Positions 1-5,043 of a stretch of 10,344 nucleotides of DNA are shown in pieces. The position numbers and the translations under genes are program-made. Numbering within the stretch: the first letter of the stretch is position 1; each line of letters starts with the position of its first letter. Origin of the DNA: an uncultured Eubacteriales bacterium (GTDB lineage Bacteria > Bacillota > Clostridia > Oscillospirales > CAG-272); the NCBI GenBank assembly GCA_934503195.1, contig CAKSVM010000100.1, positions 1-10,344 on the forward strand, in the 5' to 3' direction. Below the pieces are notes generated by a model. The model ran no database searches. It saw only the letters and a program-made list of their open reading frames with translations, and was not told the DNA's origin.

Positions 1-1
1 G

Positions 2-1060
2 ATGGGCGAGCTTGTGCCGCACGCGCTGTCGCAGCTCGCTGAGGCGGCGGGGAAGCTTTTCCTCGGCGTCGGGCTCGCGAAATACGCGCTCGGACGGGGA
101 TTTTCGACCGAAAAGGCCGCCGCCTTCGCCGCGCTCGGACTCACGATCGGCGTCGGCGCGGGGATGCTCACCTTGTACCTGTCGACTTTCTTCGTCAGAT
201 TGCACAAATCGTCAATTGAGCCTGACACTCATACACGTATACTTAAAAATCTGGTAAAAGTCGCGATACCAATTACGCTGTCCGCCGGACTTTCGAGTCT
301 TGCCGGGCTTTCGGACGGAATTCTGATGACCAGACGGCTTCACGACACGGGATTTTCGCAGAATGATGCTGCCGCGATCTGGGGGAATTACTCGTCACTC
401 GCGCTCCCGATGTTCAATCTACTGCCCGTTCTGATCTATCCGCTGGCCTACGCGCTGATGCCCGAGCTGACTTCGCTGCTCGCCGCGAAAAAAGTTTCGG
501 CGGCCGTCGAACGCTGCCGGCGCGCGTTCAGCCTCACCGCCGCGATCGCGATCCCCTGCGCCGTCGGACTCTGTTCGCTCTCCGAACCGATTTTAGCCCT
601 GTTTTTTGACGACGGAATGGCAAAAAGGGGCGCGGGAATGCTGACTTTGCTCGCGCCGTCGTCTTTTCTCGTCTGCCTCTTCGCGCTGACGAACACAATT
701 CTTCAGTCGTCGAAGCATGAGCGCGACACGCTCTGGGCGATGGCCGCCGGAGTCGCGGTGAAACTAGTTTCGGCATGGTTTCTGATTCCAACTATCGGAA
801 AATCCGGCACGCCGATTTCTACATTTTTGTGCTATTTTACAGCCGTAGCGATTTCAATCGCCCGCATCGAATCGGCCGGACTCGGCGGCGCGCTGAAGCT
901 CGGCGACTGTGTTTTCTGGTTCTTCGGAGCCGGGGCGGCAGTCACGGCGGCGGTTTTATGCGTCAATCCGTTCGGAATTGTCGTCGCAATCTGCGCTGCG
1001 GGCGGGATTTACGCGCTGTTATGCGGCTCAAAAATGCTGAAAATCATTGCGGAAAAATAA
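2..1060 (+). CDS. SpoVB/MOP-superfamily lipid II-type flippase, C-terminal part (5' end outside window)
   Basis: This is the C-terminal 352 residues of a polytopic membrane protein of the polysaccharide-export/MATE-like group (SpoVB, YabM, MurJ relatives). Family members move lipid-linked cell-wall or polysaccharide precursors across the cytoplasmic membrane and are usually about 500-530 residues, so roughly 150 residues are missing upstream. The first ATG is almost certainly internal: it sits in the conserved stretch GELVPHALSQLAE, which in SpoVB proteins begins the middle of the protein. Successive hydrophobic segments are visible at about residues 40-62, 86-106, 130-158, 176-202, 212-234, 246-264, 271-288, 303-320 and 324-342, with the family-like PxLxPELT stretch near 148-157. 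The stop is followed 24 bp later by mazG. By position it corresponds to B. subtilis yabM, which precedes yabN (mazG). The family is clear; the exact substrate, and whether it acts in sporulation, are not. Confidence 0.85.
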   Translation: MGELVPHALSQLAEAAGKLFLGVGLAKYALGRGFSTEKAAAFAALGLTIGVGAGMLTLYLSTFFVRLHKSSIEPDTHTRILKNLVKVAIPITLSAGLSSLAGLSDGILMTRRLHDTGFSQNDAAAIWGNYSSLALPMFNLLPVLIYPLAYALMPELTSLLAAKKVSAAVERCRRAFSLTAAIAIPCAVGLCSLSEPILALFFDDGMAKRGAGMLTLLAPSSFLVCLFALTNTILQSSKHERDTLWAMAAGVAVKLVSAWFLIPTIGKSGTPISTFLCYFTAVAISIARIESAGLGGALKLGDCVFWFFGAGAAVTAAVLCVNPFGIVVAICAAGGIYALLCGSKMLKIIAEK

Positions 1061-1084
1061 ATATTGTAAAGGAAGTATGTCATT

Positions 1085-1741
1085 ATGAATGAAAAAATCT
1101 CCGAATTCGCCAAAAAAGAAAAATACTCAATAGGCGATCTTATCGAACTCGTCAAAATTCTTCGTTCGCCCGAGGGTTGCCCGTGGGATCGCGAGCAGAC
1201 GCACCGCTCGATCCGCCGCGACCTGCTCGAGGAGGCCTACGAGGTCGCCGACGCGATCGACCGCGGAAGCTCCGAATCGCTCTGCGAGGAGCTGGGCGAC
1301 CTGCTGCTACAGGTCGTTTTCCACGCGCAGATCGCGTCGGAATCGGGAGAATTCGACTTTTCGGACGCCGTCGACGGCGTCTGCAAGAAGATGATCCTCC
1401 GCCACCCGCACGTTTTCGGCGACGTTTCGGCCGATTCTACAGAAGAAGTACTCAAAAACTGGGACGCTATTAAGAGGAAGGAAAAAAATCTGAAATCGCC
1501 CGCCGAGGAGTTGGATTCGGTCGCGCACACGCTGCCCGCGCTGATGCGTGCCGCCAAAATTTCGTCGAAATGTAAGAAGCTGGGAATTCCGACCGGCGTC
1601 GAAGCGTCTTCTACAGATGCCGAAAATATCGCGGACGAGCTGTTTTCGCTCGCCGCGCGCGCCAAGGGACTCGGCCTCGACCCCGAAAAACTCCTCTCGG
1701 ATCGGCTCGACGCGCTGATAAGTTCACAAAAGGGCGAATAA
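1085..1741 (+). CDS. mazG: MazG family nucleoside triphosphate pyrophosphohydrolase
   Basis: A 218-residue cytoplasmic MazG protein, expected to hydrolyse NTPs to NMP and pyrophosphate (house-cleaning). The N-terminal MazG domain is intact: GCPWD at 31-35, the EExxE magnesium-binding motif at 49-53, the ExxD motif in ELGD at 69-72, RHPHVFGD at 106-113 and the linker NWDAIKRKEK at 125-134. The second MazG repeat is short and degenerate: LPALMRAAKISSKCKKLG (150-167) aligns with its first helix, but the second EExxE helix is absent and the EEMGD-like motif reads ENIAD (180-184). E. coli MazG is about 263 residues. The tetrapyrrole methylase domain that B. subtilis YabN carries at its N-terminus is missing. 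The RBS AAAGGAAG at 1068-1075 lies 9 bp before the ATG. It follows the flippase by 24 bp and is probably co-transcribed with it. Confidence 0.93.
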   Translation: MNEKISEFAKKEKYSIGDLIELVKILRSPEGCPWDREQTHRSIRRDLLEEAYEVADAIDRGSSESLCEELGDLLLQVVFHAQIASESGEFDFSDAVDGVCKKMILRHPHVFGDVSADSTEEVLKNWDAIKRKEKNLKSPAEELDSVAHTLPALMRAAKISSKCKKLGIPTGVEASSTDAENIADELFSLAARAKGLGLDPEKLLSDRLDALISSQKGE

Positions 1742-1829
1742 AATCCGAAAAAACGCGTATTTTCTGCCTTTTGCCCAAAAATCGCCGCGAAAACGCCTGT
1801 AAATTTTTCAGGAAATTTCCGCAAAAGTA

Positions 1830-1858
1830 TTGATAAATTCACAAAAAAATGGTATACT
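1830..1858 (+). promoter_or_regulatory. Sigma-A promoter for HU
   Basis: TTGATA at 1830-1835 and TATACT at 1853-1858 are separated by exactly 17 bp, each one mismatch from the sigma-A consensus. A start point around 1864-1866 would give a leader of about 48 nt before the HU start codon. It is AT-rich sequence in a 171-bp gap between mazG and HU. The 10-bp perfect palindrome GGAAATTTCC at 1811-1820 sits just upstream of the -35; no regulator is known for it. I see no convincing terminator for mazG in this gap. Confidence 0.75.
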
Positions 1859-1912
1859 TGTATATACCGATATTTTGAGGTAATTCAAAACACAAACGAA
1901 AGGATAAACAAA

Positions 1913-2200
1913 ATGAACAAGACAACTCTGACCGAAGAGGTCGTAAAGGCCACCGGCCTCAAGAAGAAGGACGCCGAGGCGGCTGTCAACGCGGTTTTCG
2001 CAAAGATCGAGGAGGCTCTCAAGGCTGACGAGAAGGTTCAGATCGTCGGTTTCGGCACCTTCGAGGTCAAGGAGCGCGCTGAGCGCAAGGGCATCAACCC
2101 CGCAACACGCGAGGAAATCACGATTCCCGCGTCGCGCAGACTCAATTTCACTGTCGGCAAGACCCTCAAGGCTTCGCTCAACGAAAAGACCGAAGGCTGA
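1913..2200 (+). CDS. hup: HU-family DNA-binding protein
   Basis: A 95-residue histone-like nucleoid protein that dimerises, bends and compacts DNA. It has the HU signature GFGTFEVKERAERKGINPAT (46-65), including the beta-arm Asn62-Pro63 that intercalates into the minor groove, and the usual length of 90-95 residues. The C-terminal strand/helix region reads IPASRRLNFTVGKTLK (71-86), matching the family pattern. The ATG is preceded by AAAGGA at 1899-1904 with 8 bp spacing. Codon choice differs from neighbours: lysine is mostly AAG and glutamate mostly GAG, whereas the flanking genes use more AAA and GAA. This fits very high expression. It has its own promoter upstream and a strong terminator downstream, so it can be expressed separately within the mazG-rqcP cluster. 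Confidence 0.96.
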   Translation: MNKTTLTEEVVKATGLKKKDAEAAVNAVFAKIEEALKADEKVQIVGFGTFEVKERAERKGINPATREEITIPASRRLNFTVGKTLKASLNEKTEG

Positions 2201-2221
2201 TAAGACTCACCTGCGAACTCG

Positions 2222-2285
2222 ATCCGGATTCGGGCGGCAAGCGGTCGCCCGGGACGGCGGCCGTCTGCCGCCTCTTTTTCCGGAT
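2222..2285 (+). terminator. Strong intrinsic terminator after HU, with extra outer stem
   Basis: The core hairpin pairs GGCGGCA (2233-2239) with TGCCGCC (2266-2272), continues through one A-C mismatch, one G-U and one C-G pair, and then pairs GGTCGCC (2243-2249) with GGCGGCC (2256-2262, one G-U) around the 6-nt loop CGGGAC. It is followed by TCTTTTTC (2273-2280). Stem length and GC content make it a convincing Rho-independent terminator 32 bp past the HU stop. An additional 7-bp outer stem, ATCCGGA (2222-2228) with TCCGGAT (2279-2285), encloses the T tract and would stabilise any read-through RNA. Confidence 0.85.
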
Positions 2286-2318
2286 GGAGTTGTGCGTAAC
2301 AGAGAATTTTCATTATTC

Positions 2319-2326
2319 AAAGGGGA
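2319..2326 (+). promoter_or_regulatory. RBS fixing the GTG start of rqcP
   Basis: AAAGGGGA lies 7 bp before GTG at 2334. This selects 2334 over the upstream in-frame GTG at 2292, which has no Shine-Dalgarno sequence and would add 14 residues not found in the family. Confidence 0.85.
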
Positions 2327-2333
2327 TATTATT

Positions 2334-2576
2334 GTGAGACTTGACAAATTTTTGAAAGTTTCGCGGCTCATCAAGCGGCGCACCGTCGCGAATGACGCCT
2401 GCGATTCGGCACACGTTTCGGTCAACGGACGCCCAGCCAAGGCCTCGTACGACGTCAAGGTCGGCGACGTGATCGAAATTTCATTCGGCGAGCGAACGAC
2501 GAAACTGAAGGTTCTCGACGTCCGCGACTTCACGGCGAAGGCTGACGCCGCCTCAATGTACGAATTCATCTCGTGA
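2334..2576 (+). CDS. rqcP: RqcP / YabO, S4-domain RNA-binding ribosome quality control factor
   Basis: An 80-residue S4-domain protein starting MRLDKFLKVSRLIKRRTVAN, very close to the B. subtilis YabO/RqcP start. The S4 fold covers about residues 1-60, with the typical VSVNGRPAKASYDVKVGD segment at 28-45 and a family-like tail ending ASMYEFIS. In B. subtilis, RqcP (86 residues) binds the 50S subunit carrying a stalled peptidyl-tRNA and works with RqcH to add C-terminal alanine tails that mark nascent chains for degradation; that role is carried over by homology. The start is GTG at 2334, chosen from the strong RBS and family length. No good promoter lies between the HU terminator and this gene, so its transcription probably depends on read-through or an unrecognised promoter. 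RqcH is not in the window. Confidence 0.93.
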   Translation: MRLDKFLKVSRLIKRRTVANDACDSAHVSVNGRPAKASYDVKVGDVIEISFGERTTKLKVLDVRDFTAKADAASMYEFIS

Positions 2577-2604
2577 CATATTTTTCCAATGCGCGGAATA
2601 TACT
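2577..2604 (+). promoter_or_regulatory. Candidate sigma-E-like promoter for yabP-yabQ
   Basis: CATATT (2577-2582) and AATATACT (2597-2604) are separated by 14 bp. This resembles the mother-cell sigma-E pattern kmATATT-N14/15-CATACAnT, with two mismatches in the -10. TATACT (2599-2604) is also a good sigma-A -10, but no -35 sits at 16-18 bp; the nearest, GTGACA at 2573-2578, gives a 20-bp spacer. yabP and yabQ belong to the sigma-E regulon in B. subtilis, which supports the call. A start near 2611 would leave room for the RBS at 2623. Pattern match only. Confidence 0.4.
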
Positions 2605-2622
2605 ATAGTAAATTCTGGAAGC

Positions 2623-2628
2623 GGAGGA
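2623..2628 (+). promoter_or_regulatory. RBS fixing the yabP start
   Basis: GGAGGA lies 5 bp before ATG at 2634. It selects this start over the in-frame ATG at 2589, which would add 15 unconserved residues and has no RBS. Confidence 0.85.
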
Positions 2629-2633
2629 AAATA

Positions 2634-2903
2634 ATGAACGATTTATATAAAAAGCAGGAGATAAACCTGCGCGACAGAACCTTTCTGACGATCTCGGGCA
2701 TCGAGGACGTCGCGAGTTTCGACGAATGTGGAATCATTCTGACGAGCTGCAACGGCGAAATTTCGGTCGACGGAAGCGAGCTTCGGATCAAAAATCTCTC
2801 GTCCGAAACCGGCGTGATCGAGATTGAAGGGAAGATCGGCGGCGTGTTTTACTTCGACGAACGTCCGACAAAACGCCGCGGCCTCTTCGGGAGACGCGCA
2901 TGA
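2634..2903 (+). CDS. yabP: Sporulation protein YabP (YabP/YqfC family)
   Basis: An 89-residue soluble protein of the YabP/YqfC family, whose B. subtilis member is about 100 residues and is made in the mother cell during sporulation. Family features are the central SGIEDVASFDECGIILTSCNG (21-41), then ISVDGSELRIKNLSSETG (43-60), IEIEGKIGGVFYFDE (62-76) and a basic tail ending GLFGRRA. The molecular activity of the family is not established. The ATG at 2634 was chosen from its strong RBS and because the alignment with the family starts there. It overlaps yabQ by the 4-bp ATGA junction at 2900-2903, indicating translational coupling. Together with YabQ it is a good marker that the host lineage forms, or once formed, endospores. 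Confidence 0.9.
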   Translation: MNDLYKKQEINLRDRTFLTISGIEDVASFDECGIILTSCNGEISVDGSELRIKNLSSETGVIEIEGKIGGVFYFDERPTKRRGLFGRRA

Positions 2904-3610
2904 TCCCGTGGGATCCGGCTGAAATGTGGTCGACGCTGCTATACGCTACGTTTGTCGGCCTTGCGCTGGGGATAATTTTTGACATTTTCAGGCTCCCGAG
3001 ACTGCTTATTGACGGAAAAATCGAGTCTGCAGTTGCGTTTTTTGTGGATATTTGCTTTTTCGTGACGTCCGCACTGGTGATGTCGATCTTTGTCTTCGCG
3101 ACCTGTTACGGGCTTGCGCGGAGCTACGCGGTCGTCGGCGCGACGTTCGGATTTGCGGTCTGGCGGCTGACTTTCGGCCGATTGACGCTGCGGCTCGGAA
3201 AGCTGCTAAAACTAGTTTTACAAAGGTTTATTCACTTTACTGTTAAGCGGATAATTATTCCGATAGCGCGAAAAGTTGCTCGAATTTATACTTTCTTATG
3301 GCAGCATACTATCGGAAAAATCGCGGCGAAGCTCAGGAATCGCCGCATGATGCGACTAAAAAAGAGGGAACACGAGCGGCTCGTGAAATTCTGCGAGTCA
3401 CTTTGTACAAAAACGGAGGAAGAAATTCATGCACTCTATACGAATGAGCATACCCGTGAAGCTCGCGGTCTTCTTCGCCTTCGTCTTTCTGATAATCACC
3501 TACGTGAGCATCCAGATAAAATTCAACAATCTGAGCGACGAGCAAGCGAACCTGAACACCCGCATCGAATCGGTAAACGACTCGATCGAGGCGCTCGAAA
3601 ACAAGCTTAA
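2900..3610 (+). CDS. yabQ: Spore cortex biosynthesis protein YabQ, with long 3' overlap into divIC
   Basis: A 236-residue open frame. The N-terminal part fits YabQ, a membrane protein needed for spore cortex formation in B. subtilis: hydrophobic segments at about 12-28, 43-66 and 70-90, with the family-like GLALGIIFDIFRLPRLL (20-36). Residues about 95-165 are strongly basic and helical. The start is ATG at 2900, coupled to yabP through ATGA, with GGGAG at 2889-2893 as RBS. Codons from residue 177 onward lie in the frame of the divIC coding sequence shifted by one base, and their translation (residues 177-236) is charged, low in hydrophobics and shows no family similarity I recognise. The real protein may originally have ended near 3428, with the stop lost or moved by an indel. 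The YabQ identity of the first 165 residues is fairly secure; the C-terminus is not. Confidence 0.83.
   Translation: MIPWDPAEMWSTLLYATFVGLALGIIFDIFRLPRLLIDGKIESAVAFFVDICFFVTSALVMSIFVFATCYGLARSYAVVGATFGFAVWRLTFGRLTLRLGKLLKLVLQRFIHFTVKRIIIPIARKVARIYTFLWQHTIGKIAAKLRNRRMMRLKKREHERLVKFCESLCTKTEEEIHALYTNEHTREARGLLRLRLSDNHLREHPDKIQQSERRASEPEHPHRIGKRLDRGARKQA
3415..3420 (+). promoter_or_regulatory. RBS fixing the divIC start inside yabQ
   Basis: GGAGGA lies 8 bp before ATG at 3429 and inside the yabQ frame. It favours 3429 over the in-frame ATG at 3444, which would be 23 bp away. It supports divIC as a genuine, independently initiated gene despite overlapping yabQ. Confidence 0.8.
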
Positions 3611-3710
3611 CACGCCGTTCGACCGGGAATACGTCATCGCGCTGGCCAAGGATAAGCTCGGCTACGCGCTGCCGGATGAAATTATTTTCTATAACGATTT
3701 GATAAGCTAA
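3429..3710 (+). CDS. divIC: DivIC/FtsB-family septum formation initiator
   Basis: A 93-residue bitopic membrane protein of the septum formation initiator family (FtsB in E. coli, DivIC in B. subtilis). It joins FtsL and DivIB/FtsQ in the divisome at the septum. A short cytoplasmic N-terminus is followed by one transmembrane helix at about 11-28, an extracellular coiled coil at about 30-60, and the family C-terminal motif FDREYVIALAKDKLGYALPDE at 64-84. Length is typical. Its gene follows yabQ and precedes yabR, as in B. subtilis. The first 182 bp overlap the yabQ frame, but the RBS and the strong family match show that this frame is the real one here. Confidence 0.92.
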   Translation: MHSIRMSIPVKLAVFFAFVFLIITYVSIQIKFNNLSDEQANLNTRIESVNDSIEALENKLNTPFDREYVIALAKDKLGYALPDEIIFYNDLIS

Positions 3711-3728
3711 TTCAAGGAGAAAACGACG

Positions 3729-4115
3729 ATGGATCTCGAAATCGGCACGATCACAAGCGGAAAAGTCACAAAAATCGCGGCGTTCGGCGCGTTTGTCGCG
3801 CTCGAAGGCGGAAAAAGCGGCATGGTACATATCTCCGAAATCTCGGCGGGCTTCGTCCGCGACATACGCGACTTCCTTTCGGAGGGGCAGACCGTCCGCG
3901 TCAAGGTGATCAAGATCGACGAAAACGGGCGGATTTCGCTCTCGATGAAACAAGTTCCGGCCGAAAAAGGCCACGAAGCACCGCCGATCGAGTACGTGAA
4001 GCCAGAAAAATCCGGCGGATCGGGCGATTTCGAGGATATGATGAGCCGATTCAAAGCGGCCAGCGACGATAAGCTCTGCGATCAGAAACGCCGCGCGAAA
4101 CGGCGCGAAGGCTGA
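3729..4115 (+). CDS. yabR: S1-domain RNA-binding protein YabR
   Basis: A 128-residue protein with one S1 RNA-binding domain at about residues 4-75: IGTITSGKVTKIAAFGAFVAL (5-25), the MVHISEIS core (32-39) with the aromatic Phe19/Phe22 pair, and GQTVRVKVIKIDENGRISLSMK (53-74). The tail is basic and low-complexity and contains FEDMMSRFKAASDDKL (101-116), similar to the B. subtilis YabR tail; B. subtilis YabR is also 128 residues. It probably binds RNA or ribosomes; the precise role is not settled. RBS AAGGAGA at 3714-3720 lies 8 bp before the ATG. It is 18 bp after divIC and closes the conserved cluster. In B. subtilis spoIIE lies further downstream, but here it is replaced by unrelated genes. 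Confidence 0.9.
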   Translation: MDLEIGTITSGKVTKIAAFGAFVALEGGKSGMVHISEISAGFVRDIRDFLSEGQTVRVKVIKIDENGRISLSMKQVPAEKGHEAPPIEYVKPEKSGGSGDFEDMMSRFKAASDDKLCDQKRRAKRREG

Positions 4116-4152
4116 GTTTTTGTCGGATTATCTCAAAAAGGAAGCTTAAAAT

Positions 4153-5040
4153 ATGGAAAAATATGATGTAATTATCATCGGACTCGGACCGGCGGGAGCA
4201 GCGGCGGCGATTTATTCGTCGCGCGCGGGGCTTTCGTCGGTCGTTTTCGAGGGGAACGCGCCGGGCGGACAGCTGTCGCTGACCGACAAGATCGAAAATT
4301 ATCCGGGGACGGGTCCGATTGAGGGTTGGAAGCTCGCGACGGAACTAGTTTCACAGGTCGAGTCCTGCGGGGCGAAGGTGATTTACGAGCGTGTGACGAA
4401 GGTCGATCTTGATTCGAAAATCGTCGAAACTCCGTCAGGTAGCTTTGAAGGCCGCGCGATCATCATCGCGGGCGGATCAAAACGCCGCGAACTCGGTCTG
4501 CCGGGCGAAAAAAAGCTAGTCGGGAAGGGCATTTCATACTGCGCGGTCTGCGACGGCGGGTTTTACAAAGGCAAAACTGTCGCGGTTGTCGGCGGCGGCG
4601 AGACGGCGGTCGGCGACGCTTTATACCTGTCGAAAATCTGCGAAAAGGTATGTTTATGCCATAGACGCGACTCGCTCCGTGCGTCAAAATCGAAGAAGAA
4701 TCTGCTCGAAAAGTGTGAAAACGTCGAAATATTGTTAAATACGAACATTTCCGAACTGATTTATGACACAAAACTCACGGGAATCAGGCTCGATTCGGGG
4801 CGCGAAATCGCGGTCGACGGCCTCTTTGTCGCGATCGGAAGCGATCCCGACACGTCGCTCTACAACGGTCTGACGCTTGAGAACGGCTTCATCGTGACTG
4901 ACGATTCGATGGCGACGTCGGTTCCCGGCGTCTTCGCGGCGGGCGACATTCGTAGAAAGAAGGTGCGCCAGATCGTGACGGCCGTTTCAGACGGCGCGGT
5001 CGCGGCGATCTCGGCGTCGGAATTTCTTGAAAAGGAATAG
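4153..5040 (+). CDS. trxB: Thioredoxin reductase (FAD/NADPH-dependent)
   Basis: A 295-residue low-molecular-weight thioredoxin reductase, expected to transfer electrons from NADPH through FAD and a redox disulfide to thioredoxin in the cytoplasm. Visible features are the FAD-binding GLGPAG (10-15), PGGQL (37-41) and ENYPG (48-52), the active-site pair in CAVCDGGFYKG (Cys130, Cys133), the NADPH-binding GGGETA (147-152), HRRDSLRAS (170-178) whose arginines suit the NADPH 2'-phosphate, and the C-terminal FAAGDIR with VRQIVTAVSDGAVAA (261-285). The active site is CAVC instead of the commoner CATC. It is slightly shorter than typical (about 305-320). RBS AAGGAAG at 4138-4144, 8 bp spacing. No thioredoxin gene is adjacent. 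Its stop lies 3 bp before the amidohydrolase start. A ferredoxin-dependent relative is less likely given the HRR motif. Confidence 0.93.
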   Translation: MEKYDVIIIGLGPAGAAAAIYSSRAGLSSVVFEGNAPGGQLSLTDKIENYPGTGPIEGWKLATELVSQVESCGAKVIYERVTKVDLDSKIVETPSGSFEGRAIIIAGGSKRRELGLPGEKKLVGKGISYCAVCDGGFYKGKTVAVVGGGETAVGDALYLSKICEKVCLCHRRDSLRASKSKKNLLEKCENVEILLNTNISELIYDTKLTGIRLDSGREIAVDGLFVAIGSDPDTSLYNGLTLENGFIVTDDSMATSVPGVFAAGDIRRKKVRQIVTAVSDGAVAAISASEFLEKE

Positions 5041-5043
5041 ATA

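Noticed and set aside
775..1092. 105-residue plus-strand frame overlapping the flippase end and mazG start
   Set aside because: It is an out-of-frame, arginine-rich translation of the flippase gene with no RBS and no homology that I recognise.
1796..1820. Possible mazG terminator (CCTG/CAGG hairpin and AAATTT repeats)
   Set aside because: The stem is only 4 bp or AT-only with no T tract after it; the sequence is better explained as AT-rich DNA upstream of the HU promoter.
1237..1842. 201-residue open frame on the minus strand opposite mazG
   Set aside because: It is serine-rich with no recognisable domain, lies fully opposite a well-supported gene, and arises from the third-position GC bias of mazG.
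2290..2318. Possible promoter for rqcP (TTGTGC with TTATTC)
   Set aside because: Both boxes match poorly, and the start site would fall within the rqcP RBS.
3333..3974. 213-residue minus-strand open frame across yabQ, divIC and yabR
   Set aside because: It runs opposite three well-matched genes, and its composition is typical of an antisense shadow frame.
4089..4121. Possible terminator at the end of yabR
   Set aside because: The stem is only about five pairs, lies inside the coding region, and the T run begins more than 10 nt after it.
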